DNA from: Ascaris suum | Lineage: Eukaryota > Nematoda > Chromadorea > Rhabditida > Ascarididae | Assembly: GCA_013433145.1 (NCBI GenBank) | Contig: CM024168.1 | Coordinates: 2,666,001-2,730,000, forward strand | Direction of reading: 5' to 3' | Length of the DNA stretch: 64,000 nucleotides | Shown here: positions 52,877 through 64,000 of the stretch, piece by piece | How positions within the stretch are numbered: the first letter of the stretch is position 1 | How the letters are laid out: the number at the start of each line of letters is the position of its first letter | The notes under the pieces: generated by a model | The model's database searches: none | Told to the model about the DNA's origin: nothing | Seen by the model: the letters and a program-made list of their open reading frames with translations, nothing else | Program-made: the position numbers and the translations under genes

Positions 52877-55800
52877 TATTTCCATCATTATCAAATAATG
52901 AAATTTCAAAAATTCACATCTTTTTTATCGAATTGTATAAATGTATGACGGTGTTTTTTTTTTTTCTTTTTGACAATAATGTAAATACACACAAATAATG
53001 TTGATTTTGTTTTGCGATTCCTAAAGATTAGAATTGTTCTTAAACGTTAAGCCGAAATATGAATTTCTGCAGCAATGAACGTAACTTTAGCAATCAAGCG
53101 TTTACTCAAAAATTCCCCACAACTAGCAGCAGCCACAATTTCAATTAATGCTATAAGTAATACCTTTTAATTTATCAATGAACTTCAGGTGAATTTGTCT
53201 AATTTTATCGATTGGTCATAATATTCCAATAGGAAATAGAATCGAGAACATAGCGAAACCATGCATTTATATAATCTTATTTTACTTTACACACACAAAA
53301 AAAATGAAAGGTATAACATCTATAGTTCTCGAGATCAACTTATTCATAATTGAATAAATGTATGGATTTGAGGTGAATTTTTTTTAATATGTGACATCAG
53401 TTCACATTGATAGAGACATTGAATTGATAATATGAATATAAAATTCAACTCAAGATTAACTCAATGAAATACGTTTTATGGATTTTTCTATGAAATGCGA
53501 AATTTCCATGAAAAGAAAAAAATAACTCCATGAAATATGAAAATAGAATTTAATGAATACGAAATCAATAATAATTTTATAGATTTTTCGTGTGGTTAAC
53601 AAATTTTTCGTCTCTAAATGAATATTTATGAGATTTTTCCATCAGATTTATTTTTTAAATTTTATTCTCCTTTTTTTTTTCTCAATCATTAAAAAATTTT
53701 AGAATAGCCGCATTAAATATATCATTGAAAAAATTTCAATTGAAACATTTCAAGAAATTATATTTGTACAAATATTAAATAATTTTTATTATTATTATCT
53801 CAAAAATAATATTTCGATATATTTTTATGCATAGAATTTATTCGCATATTAACGAAATGAATTTAATAATGCTGTAATATTATCGTCATTTATAAAATTC
53901 TTATATTTTTGAATTTTTTTTTTTTTTAATAAGCGATAATCATATATTAAATAATATTTTTTTTTTATTAACGGAAATTATACATCAACGATAATAATGA
54001 TTTCTTTTTAATGAAATGATAAGCGCTGCTTATTGATAATGACTAACAAATTTGGCAAAACTGTATGTATAGCTAACGATTGAAATTAGAATAATTTGGA
54101 TGAAACAAAAAAAAAATTCTTTTTTTTTTCTTCTTTATCTATTCATTACAGGTGTTAGAGATTAATTTTATCATTATGATATCTGAAGGTATCATATTAA
54201 ATGCATTCTTTATAGGCATTAAAATGATATGTGATTTGTTTAGATGCAAAATCGATCAATGCAAACTGAGAAAGCTTTCAATTAAGACACATCCTAAATT
54301 GATTATGTTTCGTGTTAAGTTAATATCATATCATTTAAATTATGGGAATGAATCGTCTATTATTTATTGAAATTTCGGAAGGTTTTGAATTGTTATTGCT
54401 TGAAAGAGATTCGTTCCTATGAACTTGGCTTATAGATTTTCCATTTAGCATATATCAATATCGAAATCATATATCTCTTAGCTTATGAATGTAAAAATAA
54501 TCAAATGCTATCATCTTATTATTACTATTAAACTTTGCAGCTGAATATTTTTCCACGAATTTCTCTTTATAACTCTGATGAATAATATTCAATTTTATCA
54601 AAAATTATATTTGAATAAATAATGTGGTCTGTCAAATGCAATTCTTCAAATGAAGCAATTTAAAGTGATATTTGCATTGAAACAAATTTAATATGACATC
54701 ATTTGACGTAACAAAAATCCATCGAAACGAAATTTAATTAATGTATATCACCGTATGAAATTAGCATCAACTCGTTTAGCAGTATTTCGAAGCAAAAGGA
54801 CGGGAAAAAAAATACTCAAATCGTTTATTTTAGTTATTTTTTAATGACATATGATGGGGATAGTATTATATTGCCAAATAAAAACTAATATCAGAGATTA
54901 CCTTTCATGAGAGTTAAAGAATTTTCATCGTAATGCTAAAAGAAGGACGATTCAGGTGGTGAAAGTCTCTCATTAAAATACGGTAAATAGTAGAGAAAAC
55001 TCAACCGTAGTAGTTATACTATTCGCTTAGTCATATCCAAATTTTTTGTATTTGTTTCGGCCGGAAGTAGAAAATATAATTCGTTCTTAACAATGGCTTA
55101 TCGTCAACTCCATTAACTCCATAGTTGTATGGTGTTTACCGCTTATGTTAACCTCTCTATATGACTCTCGGTTCGCTTTGGTTTCAACCATCTACGAAGA
55201 AAAGCTGCAATGATGAAGTTAACCTTTTTCCGACTTAATGATTTTCTTTCAGTTAATCCCGAACAAGATCTCTATAAGAAACATCCAATGTCTATTTAAG
55301 CGTTAAGAAAATTCATCGCCATAAAGTTAGAAAATTTCATTAAAATGTGGGCAAATGTTCTTGCAAAAAAATATTTTGAATTCGGAAAGAAATTTTGCAC
55401 AAGTTTTCCACAAGAAAAAAAATTTCCTCAGTGATTTTTTCTTCAATTCTCATTGAATTCCATTTCTTTTTTTCAATTTAGTCCTTAAAAATCTATCGCT
55501 TTAGCGCTCACTTTTGAGGAAATATGAAGCGAATAATTTAATCTTCACCGACGATAACGTCTTTGATGTAATATTTGACAAAATTACATCAAAGTAAGCA
55601 GACTTCCACATTTTTTTCCTCCATATTTCGATTCCATCTTCTCTTCTTTATCACCTATTCAATATACGACTAAATCCTTCTGAGCATTTATACAATAAAT
55701 CGAATTTCTATATTTGCAAGAGCATCTTTTACGGCAAATGTGCCAAATAATTATTCCTCCAATACTGTTTCATTTTCTATTTTCTTGTGATTGTTGAAAT

Positions 55801-57370
55801 CCAGAAATATCCGTAGATCAAAGTTGTAGAGTTCGACGATAAAAGCATCAAGTTCTATTAGTTAGAAAACCAATATTGTATGCAGGAATAGATGAATTTT
55901 TGATGGCAAATTACCGAAAATCTCGTTTGCATTTGCCCTTATTCGATCAGCTGAATTTTGCGGAAAATTTTCATCCGATTGTTGCACGTCTTTATAGAAT
56001 CTCTTTTGCAATAAAAGCTGACTGAATGAGGAGAGGGAAGCCTGGAGGGGGAAGGGTGGGTCAGGCGAAGGTGGGAGAAAGGAAGAGGGGAAAGGAAAGA
56101 TTTGAGATCGTTTAGTGGACTCATTTTTAATTTCGCTCACTTCACAAGAACTATTTCAATGCAATCTTTCAATTATACGTTCGAACTTACTAAAAACTAC
56201 TTTCTATCTAATTATTTTAATTATATATATACATTGTATAATCGAATTAAACGACTGTAAGTGGCGAGTAACAACTATTTCCTTCGAATATCAATATATT
56301 TCCTTCGAAATAATCTCTAATATTTACAAATTGATGTAATTTTTCAAAGATTTTCTTTAATAAATTTGTAATACAACGAATATGGCTGCAATTATAATGA
56401 CGATATCGAAATGAATTTATTTTAATCAATGCGAATATTTTCGAAATAATGCATTTCAATATAAGAGAATCAGAAGAGATCTTTGTTATCGCTCTTACTC
56501 ATACACTTGAAAATATTCCACTAAAATTATGAAGGACTCTTTTTAAAAAACCATCAAGATAGTATTATTAGTAGGGAAGCATTTCGACAAAATGGACCTA
56601 TTTATTAGTATAAGGGATTGCGAAGGATTCCACGCAAGAGCTATCCTGCAAAGTAAGGAATTGTTTCATTCTGATCGATCGCTAATGAACCTCTATAAAA
56701 CGCATGTTGTTCTTTCTGATCCGACGACCAGCAGACATAATGTCTGCAAGGATGTCTGTATGTCCGATAGCATTTACTTTGTTGATAGCGGAATAAAACG
56801 AGCAATTTAATCAAGCTAAGGTTTTTTTTTGGATATCGATTTTATTTTATTATTATTTTTGCATTTCTTCAACTGTTAATCAAAATTCAACGATGAATTC
56901 ATTGAATATTTCGCTTTTGGATTAATCTGATGTAATTATAATATTGCACGCGCGCTATTCATTCACAAATTGTATTGCTCGCGGCGATTCATTTCGCTTG
57001 TTGCGCCGGCTATTCATTCAAATAAATCTACAAGTACTAATATATGTCTTTTTCGTTGGATCTATTTATTCAAATGTTTTTCAATGTGTGGAATTTCTAA
57101 TTATGAGTGTACAATAAGTAAAAGAAATGAGGATGTGAGTTTTGTGTGTAAATTTTGAATATGCCTTTGCTGTGTTAATTATATTCGCAAATTTATTATT
57201 TACATAAAATTGCGCACTCAATTTTTTATTTTATCTTGAAATTTCTCCACGCTGATCATTCGATATACCCTACTCGTAATAAATGTTTGTACTAGTTTAT
57301 CGTCATTGTTTAGCATTTCAGCTTCCACTTAGACTATCTGCACAATCGCATATGTTCTTCGTGAAAAAAA
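52877..57370. other. AT-rich intergenic region
   Basis: No convincing gene. Only weak frames are present, for example minus 55,862-56,140 over a purine/pyrimidine-biased stretch, and plus 56,592-56,810, which has mixed composition but no domain or splice support. Base composition begins to rise towards the right end. Confidence 0.5.
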
Positions 57371-57748
57371 GTGTGTAGATATAATCAAGGTAAGAACATT
57401 GATCAATTATCTCAAGAGAAGGGTTTGGAACGTGTATGTAGGTTATTTGCTGAAAGGAAGATAGAACAGGGAACAGATTTCAGACGCTCATATGTTTCGA
57501 TTGCTGTAATGTCTTCAAAGAATTATGTCACCGTCATAAGAAGCCTCAAGACACTGCCAGGTGGAAAATTGCAGGTAGTTGGCATTTTATGTTACGTTGT
57601 GGCAGTTTCCATGATTACTTCTGATGTATTTGCTCGATGCGGGAGATACCTTGTCTCTCCTCCTCCCTTGCACTATTCGAACAACCTGCACGGCCCTCAC
57701 CGAAGTTCACCTAATAAGGATAGAGTCAATAACAGCAATAATCTGTAA
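57371..57748 (+). CDS. hypothetical open frame, 125 codons
   Basis: An open frame with mixed, protein-like composition in its first 60 codons (QEKGLERVCRLFAERKIEQ, SYVSIAVMSSKNYVTVI), then a hydrophobic stretch (VVGILCYVVAVSMI) and a Ser/Asn/Pro-rich end. The first codon is GTG, not ATG, so if real it is an internal exon. A candidate donor (CAGGTAGTT) sits after about codon 75. A second frame overlaps it from 57,624 to 57,905. I do not recognise either. It lies at the onset of the more GC-balanced region, where frames of this length are more often accidental. Confidence 0.22.
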   Translation: MCRYNQGKNIDQLSQEKGLERVCRLFAERKIEQGTDFRRSYVSIAVMSSKNYVTVIRSLKTLPGGKLQVVGILCYVVAVSMITSDVFARCGRYLVSPPPLHYSNNLHGPHRSSPNKDRVNNSNNL

Positions 57749-58119
57749 TGGATTGTTCACGATATATGTGGGTCCTTTGAGGGAAGCACTCACGCGACAA
57801 ACTCTTGTGCATTCGAACAGCAATCACCGAATTCCGATGGATCGAGACGGTATTCACCGGAGTCTCATGTCGATAAACATCTTGTCTCCTTGTCAACCTC
57901 GCTAAAACAACCGGACCTTCTTTAGTTAGATGTCAACAACATCGTAGAACGACCGCAGCATCACTCCTCCAATTTCTACTTCTATCACTTGTCTATACTG
58001 TTTTTAGCACCGCTTTCTTATCCTTCATGGTTTCACCTATTTTATCGGTTGATCAGGATCATCATTCACATACTCAACTCTATATGTTTATTACTTGAAT
58101 GTATTTGATGCGGTTTCAT

Positions 58120-58248
58120 TCATTCGCGAATAAAACACCAAAATGACTGACTTTCGATGGACTGATTAAATAAACGGCTATCGTGAAAGTCTGCCGGTAT
58201 TCTCGTTGGTAATTCATATCCTTCAAAGAGGTATGGGAAATTTAACTG
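58120..58248 (-). CDS. possible terminal exon, unknown gene
   Basis: After a GTGCCAG acceptor the frame reads QLNFPYLFEGYELPTRIPAD and 22 more residues to a TGA at 58,120. AATAAA on the minus strand at 58,087-58,092, about 28 bases after the stop, supports a 3' end here. The acceptor is weak and its phase does not join directly to the exon at 58,592, so at least one more exon or a different model is needed. Confidence 0.3.
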   Translation of the reverse strand, partial: QLNFPYLFEGYELPTRIPADFHDSRLFNQSIESQSFWCFIRE

Positions 58249-58591
58249 CTGGCACGCATATGATCATGACTTCAAGCAGATAGTGTTTTCAATTACAGCT
58301 AGTCTAGGACTCGAACCTGTTAAGACCAACAATTTGCCTATGACAAGAGGTGTATGTTCCAATATCTTTCACGGGAAGTACATCAAGGTTTAAAAGAACA
58401 CGATGTGCGCTTAAGTGTCGCTCTTAAACTCTTTAGTCTTAGCATCCGAATAGCACTTCGTCATTTTTGGATTGTCGCCAAGTTTTGAACACTTGTGATT
58501 TCGATAATGATGTTTTGCAATCGCGAGATATATACGGTAGCTGTGAATGATTTGTGCCTTTTTATCGAAAGTTTTCACTATGATTTCTTAC

Positions 58592-58714
58592 CTGAGTTCC
58601 GTGCGCACATTGACAGGTACGGGTAAAACTCCAGGTGTTTGCTGGATGCAGGCGTAACGCCTTTTGCAAGCATCACAGTGAGTTATAAAGTAAGGATTAT
58701 GAGGGTAGTAATTT
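58592..58714 (-). CDS. possible internal exon with Cys pairs, unknown gene
   Basis: Between a GCACAG acceptor and a strong GTAAGA donor, one frame gives about 40 mixed residues with HCDACKRRYAC followed by a Pro/Val-rich stretch and VNVRTEL. The Cys spacing (CxxC, then C five residues on) recalls a small metal-binding or disulfide-bonded module, but no family is recognised. An overlapping minus-strand frame (58,683-58,898) reads into it in another phase, so the true exon limits are unclear. Confidence 0.35.
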
Positions 58715-59069
58715 CTGTGCTAATTACAGGTAAGGTTGAAATAGCATTATTTAGCTTTAAGTCTCGTTCTGCTTGTTTCACCCAGCGAGCGCTTGGGCAA
58801 CAACTATGCTGCTTTGTCGTTCGTTGTCGTTGGTAACTCATAGGTGTGTAGGTGTGTGTCTGTTGTCTGTCTGAGGTGTCTGTGACGTTTTCCAGCAATA
58901 TTATTTGTGTTATTCCACTTAAATCTCATTTTATTTTCGGTTCGGTATTACCTCGATGGACTACTAATGCTTTATTTCAATGAGTCCTCGTATAGGTGTT
59001 ATCGAATTAGGCTTGCTGCATCATATTCCTGTTGTCGGTCGATTAGTGACACCTATCATAAAAACTTAC

Positions 59070-59183
59070 TAATTCGGTAGTAAATGTTATAGATACCTCA
59101 GCCGAATATCGTACGGGGATATTCATCTCAATATACCATACCTGAGGAATAGGCTCGAAAAGTTTGAAATTGATGCCCTTCAT
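59070..59183 (-). CDS. possible first exon of a minus-strand gene
   Basis: ATG at 59,183 follows an in-frame TAA, and 38 codons (MKGINFKLFEPIPQVWYIEM...) run to a GTAAGT donor, leaving phase 0. Aromatic and hydrophobic residues alternate as in beta strands. The plus strand is also open for about 58 codons here (FGSKCYRYLSRISYG... to 59,254), so strand assignment is not secure. It may be the 5' exon of the same gene as the 58,592 exon. Confidence 0.3.
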
Positions 59184-60177
59184 TTAGAACTTGAAATGTT
59201 GGATATGCGGAGCGTCTTCATACTGTTAAACGGTATTCATAACGTTGAACATTAGCAAAAACTTCCTTGTATGTCAAGACACCTTTCATGCACTAAGGAG
59301 AGCATTTCATATATACTAGCATTCCGTTTATAAACTTACCTGTAGGTGATTGATAAATGAAGTTTTTCCTGTTTAGAGCAGGTATACAAATAAGATTTTT
59401 CCCATTGGAAGCATTCTACCCACTGATCAGCGTTCGGTTATTAAAAATAGCGGTAGATAAGATGGAAATATCAGCGCTGATAGGCCCTTGAAGTTATGCT
59501 TTCAAGAAATTTTTTGCCACATCGTATCTCACTTCCGTTTTAATTATCATGCCTGTTTACTGCATCCTTTAAATTTTCTCCTCTACGAAATACTATAGAG
59601 CGACCGCAGCATCACTCCTTCCTCTTTATCATCTAGCTTGACGTATTTTACTTCCTTTTTTTTGGTATTCACTGCCCTGCTAATTAAATGAAAGGATCGA
59701 ACATTTTCAGTTTAGCTTTGAACAGAATTCGGTCCTCACTTTGGTCTATATTGGAGGATTTACCTTTTCTGCTTACGGAAGTATTACAAGGCAATTTTCA
59801 TCCTTGGATAAAGTTGTCCCTTATTGTTTTATGTTGACGTATTTCAGCTCTATCATCCTCCTTATTCCTTCCCTTCGGACTGTGCCCTACCACTATCCCG
59901 GTGAAAGGAGATTGTGTGCAGATGTGAGAACCATTGCATTTCAAGATTCCTAATTGCATGAGATTTTTCAAAGGCGCTCGTAAACAAATCTTGATTCTGC
60001 CTCTTCGTTTTTGAGCCTAGATTAAATCTATCCTCGCTTGTAGTCTTGGCTGGATCTGGACCTGCTTAGCCGGTGGGTATGTAGAAGACAAGCCTGATCA
60101 AGATACCAGTCGAACGACCATTCCGGCTTGCGTTAAAGTCGTTATCCTACCGGAACTGGGAATCGGAGTTAATCCAC

Positions 60178-60270
60178 CTCGACATGGTCGTAGTATAAGC
60201 ATGGTAGTGGTTCCTCTCCATTTGGCGACCTGGATCGAATTCAGCCTAGACGGTCCTTTTATTCTTTTTT
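60178..60270 (+). ncRNA. tRNA-like Pol III element or degenerate tRNA
   Basis: GTAGTATAAGCATGGTAGTG resembles the D-arm/A-box of tRNA-Asp or tRNA-Gly type sequences, and GACCTGGATCGAATTCAGC about 35 bases on resembles a T-arm (B-box consensus missed by one base; four stem pairs around ATCGAAT). AGTGG/CCATT could be an anticodon stem with loop TTCCTCT. No acceptor stem forms, so it is not an intact tRNA. T-runs (TTTT, TTTTTT) follow at 60,256-60,270, as at a Pol III terminator. The preceding 180 bases are unusually GC-balanced. A tRNA-derived SINE is the most likely alternative. Confidence 0.3.
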
Positions 60271-60340
60271 AATGAGTTCATCTGGTTACCGGAGAGTATT
60301 TTGTGGACTATGCGGTTGTCGTGATGAACGATTGTTTTCC

Positions 60341-60364
60341 AGTGTTGGCATGGTGATTCAATAG
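60341..60364 (+). promoter_or_regulatory. candidate trans-splice/5' acceptor sites of RPS15
   Basis: ATTGTTTTCCAG ends at 60,342, and a second AG (TTCAATAG) ends at 60,364, 28 bases before the RPS15 start. An upstream ATG (60,350) with a 5-codon frame lies between them. Use of the second site would give a 28-base leader free of it. Spliced-leader addition is common for nematode ribosomal protein genes; a leader or operon is not shown here. Confidence 0.4.
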
Positions 60365-60392
60365 TTTATTAAGGTGGAAAGTTGACGTCGTT

Positions 60393-63067
<2,675 letters not shown>

Positions 63068-63404
63068 CTGAGACTAGTGTTTTAGCGGACCGGATGTAAA
63101 AGGCCGGAGTTGGACCAGCCTGAAATGTTGCCCGGAGGTCGTTTGACATTTGGTCTTCCTCTGCATCTTGAACAAGTACGTTCACGCATGGAGGCAGAGA
63201 GGGGGGAGCCGGGATTTATGGCAGTGCACCGAGATGCCATACGAAAACGTTCCAAGCGCAAATTTCGCGACAACCGGCACGTATATTCCACCTCCGTGGG
63301 GAGAGAAGTGCATCAAATCAATCCACATCAGTACAGCACATCCAGATTCAACCCAGGTTGCTAGCGGAACTGCCCCAACGACATGGTCCACTGAGATAGA
63401 AATA
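63068..63404. other. segment with several overlapping open frames on both strands
   Basis: Four frames of 69-87 codons overlap here: plus 63,110-63,364 and 63,150-63,413, minus 63,082-63,291 and 63,182-63,391. The second plus frame is the most protein-like (WQCTEMPYENVPSANFATTG), with a proline stretch (YIPPPWGEK). The minus frames could hold 5' exons of the 62,788-63,067 gene. I cannot choose between them. Confidence 0.3.
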
Positions 63405-63410
63405 TTTATT
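63405..63410 (-). promoter_or_regulatory. poly(A) signal of the right-edge minus-strand gene
   Basis: AATAAA on the minus strand (TTTATT at 63,405-63,410 on the plus strand), 86 bases after the stop at 63,496. It supports the orientation and the 3' end of the gene above it. Confidence 0.55.
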
Positions 63411-63495
63411 TAAAGATGCATGTTTATACAACGCTACGAACCACAATAATTTGAGGAGAAAGTGATCTTCGAAAAAGAGAAAATAGAATTATCAT

Positions 63496-64000
63496 TCAAC
63501 ATTTTCGATGAACTAAGTAGATGAAATGGAATAAAAAGAGAATGGCAGATCGAGAAATGAGCCTGAAGCCCATGCGCACGATAGCGACCCCACAGGCATC
63601 AAAAACTAGGTTTCCGTCCTCATTGTCTTGGCCTGGATTTATTTGAAGTAGTTTTTGGAATCTTTTAATAGGCGATTTAACTATGGACGCTTGTCGGGTA
63701 AGGGTTCCCATGAGGTCGGACGGTTTAATGCCGCGAATAAATAATAAACAAAGCATTACGAATGGCAATGATTCTGTTGAAAGATTAAAACTTCTTGGAT
63801 TTTCAACACAATCTGAATAAAATAAAGCCATCAACTCAGTGCATAATAGAGGCAACTCCTAGCATGACTAGGAGAAACGTCAAGTATATGTTCCCCTCGC
63901 TTACCTGCACCGTCGCCGTAAATTACTTCACTCACAGATACAACAGATATCTTCAAGTTTTGGCCAGTGGATAGCACAACGTCAACACCACACAAGTGAA
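63496..64000 (-). CDS. 3' end of an unrecognised minus-strand gene (partial)
   Basis: Two exons join in frame: 63905-63998 (31 codons plus one base; the gene continues beyond the window) and 63496-63812 (104 residues and stop). The 92-bp intron has donor GTAAGC and acceptor TTTTATTCAG, both strong. The joined protein reads GVDVVLSTGQNLKISVVSVS, then EVIYGDGA-D-CVENPRSFNL. It then has a hydrophobic segment (SLPFVMLCLLFI), a polar part with LLQINPGQDNEDGNLVFDAC, and a C-terminal hydrophobic segment (AILFLFHFIYLV) before HRKC. That pattern suggests a membrane protein or a hydrophobic-tailed secreted protein. No family is recognised. An unspliced longer frame reaches 63,855 but does not fit the upstream exon phase. 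Confidence 0.6.

Larger units (their letters stand above)
57945..59619. repeat. 24-bp dispersed direct repeat, two copies
   Basis: TAGA, then A or G, then CGACCGCAGCATCACTCCT occurs at 57,945-57,968 and 59,596-59,619 with a single mismatch. The sequence between is the possible minus-strand gene. The copies could flank a duplicated or inserted segment or belong to a repeat family. Confidence 0.8.

Noticed and set aside
58290..58320. GGTTCGAGTCC on the minus strand as a tRNA T-arm
   Set aside because: Only three stem pairs form and no D-arm or acceptor stem was found; it may be chance.
63813..63858. Unspliced extension of the right-edge minus-strand gene
   Set aside because: The frame begins right after a TAG and does not match the phase of the strong upstream donor; the TTTTATTCAG acceptor at 63,813 fits exactly.

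Overview
The window is animal nuclear DNA, most likely from a nematode. It is strongly AT-rich and full of homopolymer runs and long AT-dinucleotide tracts. Genes are split into exons of about 20 to 320 bp by introns of about 90 bp to 2 kb with TTTCAG/TTTTAG-type acceptors. The one ubiquitous gene, ribosomal protein S15 (uS19), has nematode-like residues ([27 protein letters not shown]). The species cannot be named from the sequence alone. The frequent long introns argue against the very compact nematode genomes.

Layout. From 1 to about 31.2 kb there is gene-poor AT-rich DNA with microsatellites, small tandem repeats, hairpins and a few weak open frames; the best is a charged 75-residue minus-strand frame at 3.1-3.4 kb. 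At 31.26-32.54 kb lies a 1.3 kb degenerate minisatellite whose two halves are inverted copies of each other. Next to it, at 32.94-33.33 kb, is a GC-rich island with a minus-strand 129-codon frame ending in 17-residue repeats. From about 35.0 to 52.8 kb the plus strand carries the C-terminal part of a Rho guanine-nucleotide exchange factor (Dbl-homology then pleckstrin-homology domain), closest by eye to the PLEKHG5/PLEKHG6 branch. Twelve exons from 39,583 to the stop at 52,843 join in one frame of 469 residues. Earlier exons are seen at 35.0, 36.7, 38.1 and 39.0 kb; the start codon was not found. From 52.9 to about 57.3 kb the sequence is AT-rich with no convincing gene.

From about 57.3 kb to the end, base composition becomes more balanced and open frames are denser on both strands. 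This part holds possible minus-strand exons at 58.1-59.2 kb, a tRNA-like block near 60.2 kb, the three-exon RPS15 gene (60,393-62,795, plus), a minus-strand exon of unknown function tail-to-tail with RPS15, and at the right edge the end of a minus-strand gene with a cleanly spliced 3' part and its own poly(A) signal.

The RhoGEF (actin signalling) and RPS15 (translation) have no evident functional link. I do not see a clear new system. The most unusual structures are the inverted minisatellite with its neighbouring repeat-bearing frame, a GC-AG intron and a 21-bp micro-exon in the RhoGEF gene, and the unrecognised minus-strand genes around RPS15.
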